Source: an uncultured Sphingomonadales bacterium (GTDB lineage: Bacteria > Pseudomonadota > Alphaproteobacteria > Sphingomonadales > Sphingomonadaceae). Taken from it: a stretch of DNA of 42,883 bases. The position numbers were made by a program, and so were the translations under genes. Below, piece after piece: positions 23,197-31,077 of this stretch. How positions within the stretch are numbered: the first letter of the stretch is position 1; the number at the start of each line of letters is the position of its first letter. The notes beneath the pieces were generated by a model. That model was not told the DNA's origin. It saw only the letters and a list, made by a program, of their open reading frames with translations, and made no database searches. Where the stretch lies: NCBI GenBank assembly GCA_903848655.1, contig CAINGT010000033.1, positions 1-42,883 on the forward strand. Reading direction: 5' to 3'.

Positions 23197-23676
23197 TCAG
23201 CTGACGAGGAAGCCCGAAGTGTAGAACTTCTGGCCGTCAGTGTATTCGGCGCCAAAATCGGCGATCACTGCACCAGCGGTGCCGGTACCAGTCGGCGTGT
23301 AGCGCATGCCCAGATAACGCTGGCCCTTGCTGCCGATGCGGGCATTGAGTTCGATCTCAAAGCGCGCGGTGGTGACCAGCGATGCCACAGGGACAGCGCC
23401 GATCGATCCGATGACGGTCACGTTGGACGACAACGCGGTATCATCCGCCTGGATCACATCGAACTGCAGCGCGGTCAGGCCGGTGAAAGCCGTCACCACT
23501 TCGATGCGGGCTTTGACGAAATCGTTGCCTTCACCGATATCGCGGACGTTCTGCAGGTCGATCGTGTTGGTCGAAAGGACCGCCGACGCGCCAGTGATGG
23601 TCTGGCCGGTGACGGTGGGAGCGAGAGCGGTGCCGGCCAGAGTGCCTGACACCAGAAGGTTTGCATCGAGAAGCAT
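23197..23676 (-). CDS. Bbp16-like capsid-associated protein
   Basis: From ATG 23676 this encodes 159 residues; a TTG seven codons upstream is less likely. The start (LLDANLLVSGTLAG) and the central block (STNTIDLQNVRDIGEGNDFV) match the Bbp16 family first described in Bordetella phage BPP-1, where it follows the major capsid gene. The rest is a beta sandwich (RFEIELNARIGSKGQRYLGM; FGAEYTDGQKFYTSGFLVS). Likely a capsid cement or stabilising protein. It sits directly downstream of the capsid gene and is followed by a terminator. Confidence 0.8.
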   Translation of the reverse strand: MLLDANLLVSGTLAGTALAPTVTGQTITGASAVLSTNTIDLQNVRDIGEGNDFVKARIEVVTAFTGLTALQFDVIQADDTALSSNVTVIGSIGAVPVASLVTTARFEIELNARIGSKGQRYLGMRYTPTGTGTAGAVIADFGAEYTDGQKFYTSGFLVS

Positions 23677-23713
23677 AATCTTAAATCCCTTTTCCAAAAG
23701 CGAGGATGATGGA

Positions 23714-23735
23714 GGCGCGCCCCGAAGAGCGCGCC
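23714..23735 (-). promoter_or_regulatory. UUCG hairpin after the major capsid gene
   Basis: On the minus strand GGCGCGCTC-TTCG-GGGCGCGCC forms a 9-bp stem (one G-U pair) closed by a C(UUCG)G loop, an exceptionally stable RNA hairpin. No T-run follows, so it is more likely a 3'-end stabiliser or processing barrier for capsid mRNA than a terminator. Confidence 0.6.
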
Positions 23736-23740
23736 ACCGA

Positions 23741-24745
23741 TCAGACGACTCTAGCCTCAGTATTTAAGAGCTGATCGACCCGGCGCAGAGGCACGCCTTC
23801 GAAGTTGGTCCAGCTCACCGAATTGCCGAACTGGTTCAGGCCCTTTTCAATGCCGAACACCATGCTCGACTTGTTAAGCGCCTGAACGCGCAGCATCGAA
23901 TAGACAGTGCGGTTCATGTAGAATGCCGCCTTGCCTTTGCCGAGGTTCGGGATGCGGTCGAGCGCGCGGCTCATCAGGGTCACCAGATCGGCTGCACCGG
24001 ACTGCGAGACCAGGTTGGCGGTGTTGATGTTGCAGATGCGCACGACATAGCGCCAGTCCTTGACGACCAGGCCGTTCTTCCACTGGTAGTGGCTTTGCAG
24101 CGCCTGATAGGGGTTGCCAGACGCGTCATAGACCGTCAGTTCGCCCTGATCGGTCTGGATTAGACCGGCCATCGAGCCCTTGGGGAAGGGGCAGAATACG
24201 GTCTCGCCCGACCACACCACGAGATAGATCGAGGTGTTGTTCGAGGAGGTGCCGCCGGCGTCGATGATGTTCTGGGCGTTACCGGCACCCGAGATCGCGC
24301 CATAACGCGGCGCAAGGCCGAGATACTGGCGGGGATCGGTCTGGGGGTTGCCGTAGATCATCGTGTAAGCCTGAGCCTGGCTCATGCCTTCGATGAACGC
24401 GCTGTCTTCCGAGAGACGGAATTCGGAGGTGTTGCCGTTGAGCATGGCGAGGTCTTTGTCGACCTTGCTGTATGCCTCGAGCATCGCGATGCCCTCATCG
24501 ACCTGAACGGTGGTCGACTTGCTGGGCGGCACGCCCTGGTTGATCGAGCGGAAGTAGACAGCGGGCAGGCCGGTGCGGATTACCACACGGTGCCCGGTCG
24601 GCAGGTTGCCCTCGCCGAAGATCGCATCCTCGAGGATGGCGTTGGTCTGACCCAAAAGCTCGGCGACGACAGGAATCTTGCCATCGGGATCGAGACGCTT
24701 TGCCCAATCGGCGAGCGTCACATAGTTGGAAGTGAGAGTTGCCAT
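23741..24745 (-). CDS. Major capsid protein (BPP-1 type)
   Basis: A 334-residue protein starting MATLTSNYVTLADWAKRLDP, as in the major capsid proteins of BPP-1-like podoviruses. Further features of this HK97-fold family are NAILEDAIFGEGNLPTGHRV near 31-50, the acidic stretch LEAYSKVDKDLAMLNG, and a C-terminal region WTNFEGVPLRRVDQLLNTEA. Its position between the scaffold-like gene and the Bbp16-like gene agrees. It has no visible propeptide. It assembles the icosahedral head on the scaffold and portal. Confidence 0.92.
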   Translation of the reverse strand: MATLTSNYVTLADWAKRLDPDGKIPVVAELLGQTNAILEDAIFGEGNLPTGHRVVIRTGLPAVYFRSINQGVPPSKSTTVQVDEGIAMLEAYSKVDKDLAMLNGNTSEFRLSEDSAFIEGMSQAQAYTMIYGNPQTDPRQYLGLAPRYGAISGAGNAQNIIDAGGTSSNNTSIYLVVWSGETVFCPFPKGSMAGLIQTDQGELTVYDASGNPYQALQSHYQWKNGLVVKDWRYVVRICNINTANLVSQSGAADLVTLMSRALDRIPNLGKGKAAFYMNRTVYSMLRVQALNKSSMVFGIEKGLNQFGNSVSWTNFEGVPLRRVDQLLNTEARVV

Positions 24746-24751
24746 GGAACC

Positions 24752-25429
24752 TTATCCTTGCTGAGACGGGAAAAGGACGCTCGCCGCAGACCGGCCGCCG
24801 GACGCTGCCGGGGGTTTGCCAGTCGTTACGCGGCTGTCGTCACTGGTTGCCTGGCCGACCCTGACGAGAAGACGGATCATCTCGGGGTTATTGGCCAAGC
24901 GGCTTTCGTTCAGCAGTGAGCGCAGTTCCGGCGTCCCGAATTTGTCGAGCGCGGTTTTCGCCAGTCCAAGGTTTGCGGTCAGCTTGTCGCCACCGATTTC
25001 CTTGTCGGCTTTGGCGGCCTCGCTCCACGCGTCCGAAGTCGCGTCGATCTGAGCCTGCAGCTGCGATGTCCACTTCTGGGACAATTGAGCGCCAAGCTCG
25101 GCCACCTTCTGCGCACCCGCCTGTGTCAGATCGAGTTCCTTCGCGAGAGCTTTGAGGTCCGTGCCGATTTCGGGATCGAGCGTGAGCCCTTCCGGCAGCG
25201 TAAAATCCTCGTACTCGGCAGGCGCGCCTTTCGGCTGCTCATCCTGCTGCTGGCCCTCTTCGCTGCCCGCCTGCGCATCGTCAGGCTTGGCCGCATCATT
25301 CGCGGGTGGGGTGCTGCTGTTTGGCTCACCGGTGTCGAGCAATGTCGAGACAGGTGCGCTCGTTACTGGCGCGGCAACGCTTTCAGTGGTGGTTGGATCT
25401 GGTGCCGCAGTCGTGGTTGCATCGGTCAT
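24752..25429 (-). CDS. Scaffolding protein
   Basis: A 225-residue acidic protein. Residues 1-75 are threonine/proline/alanine/glutamate-rich and disordered. The central part is coiled coil (LKALAKELDLTQAGAQKVAE; LGAQLSQKWTSQLQAQIDAT). The C-terminus is a helix with basic residues followed by a glycine/serine tail (GKPPAASGGRSAASVLF). This is the usual make-up of podovirus scaffolds, and it lies directly before the capsid gene. It overlaps the preceding gene by 4 bp. Confidence 0.82.
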   Translation of the reverse strand: MTDATTTAAPDPTTTESVAAPVTSAPVSTLLDTGEPNSSTPPANDAAKPDDAQAGSEEGQQQDEQPKGAPAEYEDFTLPEGLTLDPEIGTDLKALAKELDLTQAGAQKVAELGAQLSQKWTSQLQAQIDATSDAWSEAAKADKEIGGDKLTANLGLAKTALDKFGTPELRSLLNESRLANNPEMIRLLVRVGQATSDDSRVTTGKPPAASGGRSAASVLFPSQQG

Positions 25430-25743
25430 TGTTTGGCCCTGTTTTCCTCGACCATCGTCGGATAGGACTCGGGCGCAATTTCATGGACCTGACCCAGATA
25501 GATCAGCCCGATGTTGCGTTGACCTTCGCGGAAGAAAGTCTCCGAGTTACCCGTGAACGACGACCGAAAGACGCCTGCACGATCGAGAAGGCGCCACATG
25601 ACGCGCCGCCCCCTCTTGCCCGACATCAGCCACTTGATATCGTCGGCCTCACTGACAGCTTCGGCGCGTGACTTGCGGGCACGAATGTCCGCAGCCTTGT
25701 CCTGGCCATCTAGGTCGAGTGGATCGTCGTGAACGTCTGCCAT
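25426..25743 (-). CDS. Conserved small morphogenesis protein (105 aa)
   Basis: From ATG 25743 this encodes 105 residues of a family commonly found between portal and scaffold in BPP-1-like podoviruses: DIKWLMSGKRGRRVMWRLLD, then SSFTGNSETFFREGQRNIGL and YLGQVHEIAPESYPTMVEEN. It is helical and charged. It has no catalytic motif. Its start is just after an intrinsic terminator and a copy of the repeated motif, so it may be the first gene of a separately controlled scaffold-capsid unit. It overlaps the scaffold gene by 4 bp. Confidence 0.72.
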   Translation of the reverse strand: MADVHDDPLDLDGQDKAADIRARKSRAEAVSEADDIKWLMSGKRGRRVMWRLLDRAGVFRSSFTGNSETFFREGQRNIGLIYLGQVHEIAPESYPTMVEENRAKQ

Positions 25744-25774
25744 GCGCGCCGACAGTAATCCGCAAGCCACGCCC

Positions 25775-25787
25775 CACGCGGACGCAC
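25775..25787 (-). promoter_or_regulatory. Repeated late-region motif, copy C
   Basis: The plus strand reads CACGCGGACGCAC, identical to copy A. It lies immediately downstream (in transcript direction) of the terminator at 25789-25819 and 32 nt before the ATG at 25743, the place where a promoter for the capsid genes would be needed. Confidence 0.55.
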
Positions 25788-25788
25788 G

Positions 25789-25819
25789 AAAAAGGGCGAC
25801 GCCCGGCAGCGCCGCCCTT
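25789..25819 (-). terminator. Intrinsic terminator upstream of the scaffold-capsid genes
   Basis: On the minus strand AAGGGCG...CGCCCTT forms a 7-bp GC-rich stem, extended by an inner CG/CG step after a mismatch, followed by a run of five T including two stem T. It lies in the 100-bp gap between the 118-aa and 105-aa genes. Confidence 0.75.
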
Positions 25820-25844
25820 CACCGTGAATGCCATGCGCTGCCGA

Positions 25845-26201
25845 TCAGGCGGCGGGCGGGGTATACTTTGCGATCAGCGCCTGAACCTGCGCATCAGCAT
25901 TGGCCAACTGTGCAGTCAGGTCAGTAACCTGCGCGGTAAGTGCGGCTTGGGTGTTGGTGTTGGCCGTATCCTTTGCGGCAAGCGCGGACAGGATCACAGC
26001 GTCAAGTGCATTGATATCGTCGGCAATGGCCATGGGTAGATCCTTTACGATTAGGGTTGCGTACATCAGGCGATCGAGCAGGCGCTGATATTCGGTATGG
26101 ACGTCGGCTTCGATTTCGTTGGTCAGAATGCGGGCGCGACCAAGCAGCACAGCCCATGCTTGGCGGATGCGGGTGAAGAGGGAGTGGAAGAGCGGCGGCA
26201 T
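25845..26201 (-). CDS. Coiled-coil virion-region protein (118 aa)
   Basis: A 118-residue helical protein starting at a TGATG junction with the upstream 59-aa gene. The N-terminal half is basic and amphipathic (HSLFTRIRQAWAVLLGRARI). The second half is a coiled coil with heptads (TNTQAALTAQVTDLTAQLAN, then AQVQALIAKY). An internal ATG near residue 57 could give a shorter product. Coiled-coil proteins of this size next to a fibre-like protein could be a trimerisation chaperone or a minor structural part; this is only a suggestion. Confidence 0.6.
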   Translation of the reverse strand: MPPLFHSLFTRIRQAWAVLLGRARILTNEIEADVHTEYQRLLDRLMYATLIVKDLPMAIADDINALDAVILSALAAKDTANTNTQAALTAQVTDLTAQLANADAQVQALIAKYTPPAA

Positions 26202-26380
26202 CAGCTATCCGTCTGCGGGCTGGCCAGCACCACCGCGCCATTCACGTAGCCGTCGCCAATGTCGCCTGTTGGCGATGAGACTAGCACAGAGCCATCGTCT
26301 GGTTGAAACGTGGTCGGGTCGGCAATGATCGTGTTTACGATCACCCCGGCCAAGACCTGAATGCAGCGCTCGGTTGCCAT
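26201..26380 (-). CDS. Small virion-region protein (59 aa)
   Basis: From ATG 26380 with an excellent ribosome site AAGGAGG six bases upstream, this encodes 59 residues (MATERCIQVLAGVIVNTIIA, then a small beta-rich C-terminus). A longer frame to 26419 is rejected because it overlaps the end of the glycine-rich gene and lacks such a site. Short proteins with a similar beta pattern follow fibre genes in many phages. Function is unknown. Confidence 0.65.
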   Translation of the reverse strand: MATERCIQVLAGVIVNTIIADPTTFQPDDGSVLVSSPTGDIGDGYVNGAVVLASPQTDS

Positions 26381-26390
26381 GCCCGCCTCC

Positions 26391-27404
26391 TTAGAAGTAT
26401 TCAACGATGGCGACTGCACCTAGCCCACCAGCGCCACCAGTACCGGCTGTGCCGCCGTTTTGGGCAGAGCCACCTCCACCACCACCAGCGCCATAGTTGC
26501 CGCCAGTTCCGCCCGCGCCTGCTACAGTCAACGATGATCCGCCGCCACAACCAGCGCCTCCGACTTGAAGAGGTCCGATAATCAGATTTGGAGCCGAACC
26601 TGCTGCGGCAGGCGCTGCGGTAGCATTTGTGAACACCCCGCCAGCAAGCGCTTGCCATGCGCTTCCGCCGTTTGTCACAGCGTTCGCGGCGGTAATACCC
26701 CCGCCACTTGCACCGCCCGGCGCACCACTTCCTGATGTCGAGCCATTAGAGGCCGCTCCGCTGATCGGACCACCAGAGCCGCCCGCGCCGAGGTTTCCGA
26801 TGCCCGCCGATGATGCGCCTGATCCGGCTGCCCCGTAACCGCCGTTACCTGCGCCATTTCCGCCGTTTCCGCCTGCTGCGCCAGTTCCCGCCGCTCCGGG
26901 GCCTTGGCCCCCACCGCCGCCGCCGCCGCCTGAACTGGTAGCAAGCTGGCCGCCTGCGCCGCCACCGCCGCCGTAAGATTTTAGCAAAGTCCCGACCGAC
27001 GAAGTGCCGCCAACACCGCCAGTGCCGCCCGAAGTTGATGCAACTGTAGCCGCAACACCTGCTGAGCCACCGGCACCTATCGTAATAGTTTGCGACGCAC
27101 CGATCTGTGCGGCTGAAAGCTTGGCATAAGCATAATACGCTGAGCCACCCCCGCCAGCGCCAGAGCAAGCTGTCGATGCAGCCTGCAAACAGCCGCCGCC
27201 CCCGCCACCTCCGCCACCGATGACATACAATTCAGCCATCACCATGCCTGGGGTCGGAGTGTAGGTACCAGAAGCGGTGAAGGTGACGATGTTGGCCGAT
27301 CTTTGGGCCGCGTTAGAATCGTTGCCTGTAACAGGGTTTACAAAACCAAGTTGGCCTGTGGTATCATCGACTAAGAAAGTTGGTGTTTGTCTTTTGTAAG
27401 TCAT
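26391..27404 (-). CDS. Glycine-rich adhesin-like protein
   Basis: A 337-residue protein. A beta-strand entry (ANIVTFTASGTYTPTPGMVM, AELYVIGGGG) leads into about 230 residues of glycine-rich sequence with long GGG runs and GAGG/GSGG repeats, closing with GAVAIVEYF. The T2/T6 gp38 adhesin places glycine-rich stretches as packed polyglycine-II helices between specificity loops, and this protein has the same overall plan: glycine runs separated by short variable loops (GQLATSSGG, GPISGAASNGSTSGSG). It lies in the small-virion-protein cluster, away from the tail fibre gene. A receptor-binding or capsid-surface role is plausible. A contribution of low-complexity drift cannot be excluded. Confidence 0.65.
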   Translation of the reverse strand: MTYKRQTPTFLVDDTTGQLGFVNPVTGNDSNAAQRSANIVTFTASGTYTPTPGMVMAELYVIGGGGGGGGGCLQAASTACSGAGGGGSAYYAYAKLSAAQIGASQTITIGAGGSAGVAATVASTSGGTGGVGGTSSVGTLLKSYGGGGGAGGQLATSSGGGGGGGGQGPGAAGTGAAGGNGGNGAGNGGYGAAGSGASSAGIGNLGAGGSGGPISGAASNGSTSGSGAPGGASGGGITAANAVTNGGSAWQALAGGVFTNATAAPAAAGSAPNLIIGPLQVGGAGCGGGSSLTVAGAGGTGGNYGAGGGGGGSAQNGGTAGTGGAGGLGAVAIVEYF

Positions 27405-27407
27405 GCC

Positions 27408-27998
27408 TCACTCCTCGGTAAACGAGATCAGGATATCCAGCACACCACCGGCAGGCCATGCGACGCCACCCAAGTTGAGGCAAAGGAAGTCCGACGCACC
27501 GCGCAGCGTGATGCCCTTTTCGTTCATCCACGAATATTGCGTGATGAAGCGGTCGAGCGAGCCGTTTGCGGCCGGGGCCAGGTTGAGCCGTCCACCTTCC
27601 GCGTTGGCCACAAACGTGCCAAGCCCGGTCGGCAATACGCTGTAGAGGCTGACCACCGTTGCCGCGGCGCCGTCGTTCGGATCACGCTTGGCGGATGTCT
27701 GCGCCGCCGATGTGCCGCCTGTGTTCGCGACCGAACGACGAGGCAGGGTGAACACGACGTTGGTCGCGCTTGTAGCAGCACCGGACAACTGAATTTCACG
27801 GATGCGCGTGATGACCCCTGCCGCGCCCTGAAGCACCAGAACGTCGGTCGGCGTCGCCGGTGGCACATAGTTCAGGATGACAACGCGGTAACTGGGCTTC
27901 TGTGGATCGTTGTCCGAGATAGGCACGGGCGCATCGACGCCGTTGTTCGGATCATAATACTGGACGACGTTCGGCGTCCCCATATTGCGGCGGCCCAT
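27408..27998 (-). CDS. Virion-region protein of unknown function (196 aa)
   Basis: From ATG 27998, one base overlapping the upstream stop (TGATG), this encodes 196 residues. It is beta-rich (SYRVVILNYVPPATPTDVLV; TRIREIQLSGAATSATNVVF; GVLDILISFTEE) with a central VANTGGTSAAQTSAKRDPND segment. The strand pattern suggests a jelly-roll or beta-sandwich domain, such as a head decoration or fibre base. It lies between two other small virion genes and the glycine-rich protein. No family is recognised. Confidence 0.65.
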   Translation of the reverse strand: MGRRNMGTPNVVQYYDPNNGVDAPVPISDNDPQKPSYRVVILNYVPPATPTDVLVLQGAAGVITRIREIQLSGAATSATNVVFTLPRRSVANTGGTSAAQTSAKRDPNDGAAATVVSLYSVLPTGLGTFVANAEGGRLNLAPAANGSLDRFITQYSWMNEKGITLRGASDFLCLNLGGVAWPAGGVLDILISFTEE

Positions 27999-28318
27999 CA
28001 ATCGTCTCCGTACAAGATCGCAGAGGCATTCGAGATTTTGCCCTGCTGTTGCAGACCCATTTCGGTAAGCTGAATGGTCAGCGTGATGTCGGATCCGGAT
28101 TCACCGGCCTCGCGCGTCACGCTTTCGGTGGAACTGGTCACGATGCCGACGCCCGAGATCGAAACCTTCGAACCGGCACGCAAGGCCTTGGTGATGCCCA
28201 GCGCCTCGCACTGATCCTCGTTAAGGCAGATCGACAGGCCATAGCCGTAATTCGGCGCCGAATAGGATATGGTATCCATATCGTCGTCGTCGGCGCGCTT
28301 CATGCTGACCAGTTTCAT
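27998..28318 (-). CDS. Virion-region protein of unknown function (106 aa)
   Basis: A 106-residue acidic protein (MKLVSMKRADDDDMDTISYS; LNEDQCEALGITKALRAGSK; SDITLTIQLTEMGLQQQ). Proteins with this start occur among head genes of several phage groups and look like a compact beta-barrel with a helix. It precedes the 196-aa gene (TGATG junction) and follows the 98-aa gene by 11 bp. A minor capsid or decoration role is likely by position; there is no direct evidence. Confidence 0.65.
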   Translation of the reverse strand: MKLVSMKRADDDDMDTISYSAPNYGYGLSICLNEDQCEALGITKALRAGSKVSISGVGIVTSSTESVTREAGESGSDITLTIQLTEMGLQQQGKISNASAILYGDD

Positions 28319-28329
28319 CGGCTTGATCC

Positions 28330-28626
28330 TCAGTAGAGCGCAAGGATGCCCGTCGCCGTGGTCGATGTCGCCGCGATGATGGACAGGTCGATCGGCACCA
28401 CGGTGTTGGCAGGCACCGAGGTCAGCACCACCGTCGCGCCGCTGGGCGTGGTGCCCGCGATGTTGCCGGTCGTGCCCGTGACGAAAACGCCACGGCAGAT
28501 GCCGTTGGGCAGCACGGTCGCGTCGGCCGGGGTGACAGCCACGCCGTCATAATCCAGCGCCTGCGGTTTGGCGTTGTCGCCGCCATATGCGGTGATCTGC
28601 GTTTTGTTGACCTTGAGATAGCCCAT
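28330..28626 (-). CDS. Small head-region protein, possible decoration protein (98 aa)
   Basis: From ATG 28626 this encodes 98 residues. The sequence is a beta-rich small fold (YLKVNKTQITAYGG; ICRGVFVTGTTGNIAGTT; SGATVVLTSVPANTVVPIDL) with the feel of a phage head-decoration or spike-trimer protein. The ribosome site (AGGAG about eight bases before) favours this ATG over an upstream start within the portal gene. It follows the portal gene by 16 bp. Confidence 0.62.
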   Translation of the reverse strand: MGYLKVNKTQITAYGGDNAKPQALDYDGVAVTPADATVLPNGICRGVFVTGTTGNIAGTTPSGATVVLTSVPANTVVPIDLSIIAATSTTATGILALY

Positions 28627-28642
28627 ATCGAATTCTCCTCTA

Positions 28643-30325
28643 TTATCCACCGTAGCCCGTCAGGCCTGCCATTACGTCTTGCGGCGCGACCCCGGCGCCA
28701 TGCAGCGCTGCAACGGCTCCTGCGCCCTTCTGGGCGGCATCTGCCATCTGCTGCGCCTGTTCAGCCTGCGCCTGCTGCGCCTGCGCCTGGGCTCGAGCCT
28801 GTCGGACCATGGCAACCTTATCGCCGGCCACGATCAGTGTCGGATCGATGCCAAGCGCATCCGAATAGACATCGGCCCAGCTGTCGCTGTCGAACTTGTC
28901 CAGCACCTCGGGCTTCATCTGCGCCACCGCGCCGAGCGAGCCGACAAACCGGTCGAGCCCATTGGTGCCGATCGCGCGCTGCGCCTGAGCCAGTATCGAA
29001 ATGAAATCGACCTGAAGCTCCATGTTCTGCAGTTCGGGCGGCGGCGGCGGCAGGATGTTGGTCTTGACCATCCGCTCGAACGTCATCTCGACCAGCGGGG
29101 TCAGCAGTTCGCCTTGCAACCGCTCAAGCACTGGCCCGAGCATCAGCATCTTTTCTTCGTGGCGCTCGGCCACCTCGGTCGCGGTCATTTGCCCGGCCGG
29201 ATCCTGGCTGATCATCAGGAACAGATCGGCGTAGAAGGCTGAATTGATCCGGCCGCGAACGTCCTGAATATCCTCGAGCAGGTATTGCAGGTTCAAGTTC
29301 ACATCGAACGCGGTGCGGATCTGCTGGCTTGGTGACGACGCGTCGACATAGGTGATCCCACCGGGCAACTGGTCGACTTCGCGATTCTTCATCGATGTCG
29401 GAACCTGCAAAGGCGGCTTGGTCTGATAGTCGATCGCGTTGGCCTTGCGCAGCTGCTCGTGCTGCAACTGCTTCACATCGCCCAGCGCATCCATGGCCGG
29501 TGACATTCCATAGACATCGCCCGACAGTTTCTGCCAGCGAGGGGCCAAAACGCGGAAGCTGTCCATGCCGCCCTCGGACAGGAACTTGTTGTCCTTGTCG
29601 CGGCCCATTTCGAAATAGCACGAGGCAAAGCGCTTGTTGCGGCCGTCCTGCTTGCTGGCGTCGCGCATGTCGCGCGGCTCGACCACATGCATCACTGTGA
29701 CCCAACCGTTATAGCTGCTGCTGTCGTAGAGGCTGCGCACGGTTTGCGAGCAATTATCATACCCGAACTCACCGACCAGTTCGCCCACGGTCTTCTGAAA
29801 CTCGCGGCTCATCGCATTGACGTTGCCGCGGTAGTCGGTGCCAAGGCAAAACTCGCCGTTCGGACTGGTGTAGTGCGTGATGACATCCTCGAAGTCATCC
29901 AGCATGAGCGATGCCGAGGTGCCGAAACAGCCCAGGTCTTCGTAGATCGAGTGCAGCGACAGATAGGTGTTCGACTTGGCAAAGATCGCCAGCATCTTGT
30001 TGCGGACCTGGTCAAGCCAGACCTTGACCGGCTGTGACGCCATCAGGTCGGTATCCTCGACACCAAGCCGGAACCATGGCCGTGCTGGCGATGTGAGGCC
30101 AGACATCAGCCCGGCGCCCAGTGTGCGCAAAGCCCTCGTCCCGGTATTGTCGTAGATGTTGTTGTGCTTCTTGTGGCCCCGGTCACGATCCTGCAGGAAA
30201 TACCGGCCATTGCGCGGCAGCAGGTATGTCGACAGCTCCTGCCAGTGCGGTAACCACGACTGGCGCTCCTGCTTCATCGCCGAATGCCGGCGCAACATCC
30301 GTTCGATATCGGTCAATTCAGCCAT
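28643..30325 (-). CDS. Portal (head-to-tail connector) protein
   Basis: From ATG 30325 this encodes 560 residues of the T7 gp8/BPP-1-like portal family: MAELTDIERMLRRHSAMKQE, SWLPHWQELSTYLLPRNGRY, then GTRALRTLGAGLMSGLTSPA and RPWFRLG, all characteristic of podovirus head-tail connectors. The C-terminal ~60 residues form the expected alanine/glutamine barrel helix (QARAQAQAQQAQAEQAQQMA). Length and order (after terminase) agree. It forms the dodecameric channel for packaging and ejection. Confidence 0.94.
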   Translation of the reverse strand: MAELTDIERMLRRHSAMKQERQSWLPHWQELSTYLLPRNGRYFLQDRDRGHKKHNNIYDNTGTRALRTLGAGLMSGLTSPARPWFRLGVEDTDLMASQPVKVWLDQVRNKMLAIFAKSNTYLSLHSIYEDLGCFGTSASLMLDDFEDVITHYTSPNGEFCLGTDYRGNVNAMSREFQKTVGELVGEFGYDNCSQTVRSLYDSSSYNGWVTVMHVVEPRDMRDASKQDGRNKRFASCYFEMGRDKDNKFLSEGGMDSFRVLAPRWQKLSGDVYGMSPAMDALGDVKQLQHEQLRKANAIDYQTKPPLQVPTSMKNREVDQLPGGITYVDASSPSQQIRTAFDVNLNLQYLLEDIQDVRGRINSAFYADLFLMISQDPAGQMTATEVAERHEEKMLMLGPVLERLQGELLTPLVEMTFERMVKTNILPPPPPELQNMELQVDFISILAQAQRAIGTNGLDRFVGSLGAVAQMKPEVLDKFDSDSWADVYSDALGIDPTLIVAGDKVAMVRQARAQAQAQQAQAEQAQQMADAAQKGAGAVAALHGAGVAPQDVMAGLTGYGG

Positions 30326-30326
30326 G

Positions 30327-30614
30327 TCAGGTGCCGCCACCCAACAACGTCGGGCCGCCGCCCAATGGCGCATTGCCGGCGCTGCCCTGGGTCAGGTTCG
30401 TGCCCGACGACGATCCGGCCTGCGACTGTGCCGAAGCCATGATAGCGGCAGTGTTTGGTAACCGCGCATCTGCCTGCTTTTGCATACGCGCCTGCTGCGC
30501 TGCGTTCTGCGCCGCCGCATTGCGTTGCGCATTGGCGGAACTGATCCCGCTGTAGAGCCCCACGCCGACGCTCGCGACAGCCGCCGCAGCGGCGATAATC
30601 GGAACAGCAGGCAT
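30327..30614 (-). CDS. Small alanine-rich virion-region protein (95 aa)
   Basis: A 95-residue protein with a hydrophobic alanine/valine-rich start (MPAVPIIAAAAAVASVGVGL) and then an alanine/glutamine-rich polar helix (NAQRNAAAQNAAQQARMQKQ) and a glycine tail. It could be a membrane-active internal virion protein or a minor portal-associated part. It shares its stop/start with the GNAT-like gene and is 1 bp from the portal start. No family is recognised with confidence. Confidence 0.6.
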   Translation of the reverse strand: MPAVPIIAAAAAVASVGVGLYSGISSANAQRNAAAQNAAQQARMQKQADARLPNTAAIMASAQSQAGSSSGTNLTQGSAGNAPLGGGPTLLGGGT

Positions 30615-31069
30615 CAGATCGCTCCCAGCTTATAGACCATGTGCGGCACGCCCATCAGCGGCACATCCTGCCCGGTCGGCTTGAACCCCATCATGGTCGT
30701 GAACAGTTCGACCTCTGGCCGCTCATACGGAACCAGCGTGAACAGCATTTGCGCGCCATGGATCGAGGCATAGGTCAGCGCCTCGAACGCTGCATTGCGC
30801 GCCCATCGGCCGCGCCCCGTCTTCAGGATGAACGTGTGGATCTCATAGACAGCGGGCGCGCGCCATAACGCGGCAAACCCACCATGCTCGCCCATCAGGA
30901 ACCAGTGCTGGTCGACCTCGACGAATGGCGACATATCGACATCGCCGAATTCGACCTCGCCGATCAGCGGGCGCACATCCGGATGGTTCACAATCCCGTT
31001 GATGCGCACGACATCGCGCGACAGCTCGAGCAGCGCGGTCGATTGGAATTGTGTGGCGGCTTCCGGCAT
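30614..31069 (-). CDS. GNAT-like protein (DUF2824-type)
   Basis: A 151-residue protein with the GNAT fold pattern seen in phage head modules: FVEVDQHWFLMGEHGGFAAL (beta strands), HTFILKTGRGRWARNAAFEA (the acetyl-CoA loop and helix region) and LVPYERPEVELFTTMMGFKP. Similar proteins sit between terminase and portal in many podoviruses. Catalysis is uncertain, since the usual Q/RxxGxG/A signature appears only as KTGRGRWA. It may acetylate a virion or host protein, or be structural. Motif copy D lies 47 nt before its ATG, inside the terminase gene. Confidence 0.75.
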   Translation of the reverse strand: MPEAATQFQSTALLELSRDVVRINGIVNHPDVRPLIGEVEFGDVDMSPFVEVDQHWFLMGEHGGFAALWRAPAVYEIHTFILKTGRGRWARNAAFEALTYASIHGAQMLFTLVPYERPEVELFTTMMGFKPTGQDVPLMGVPHMVYKLGAI

Positions 31070-31077
31070 GGGTGTCC

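Noticed and set aside
28640..28648. DnaA-box-like TTATCCACC
   Set aside because: Single imperfect copy at a gene end, no cluster; the iteron-like region at 33.6-33.9 kb is the better origin candidate.
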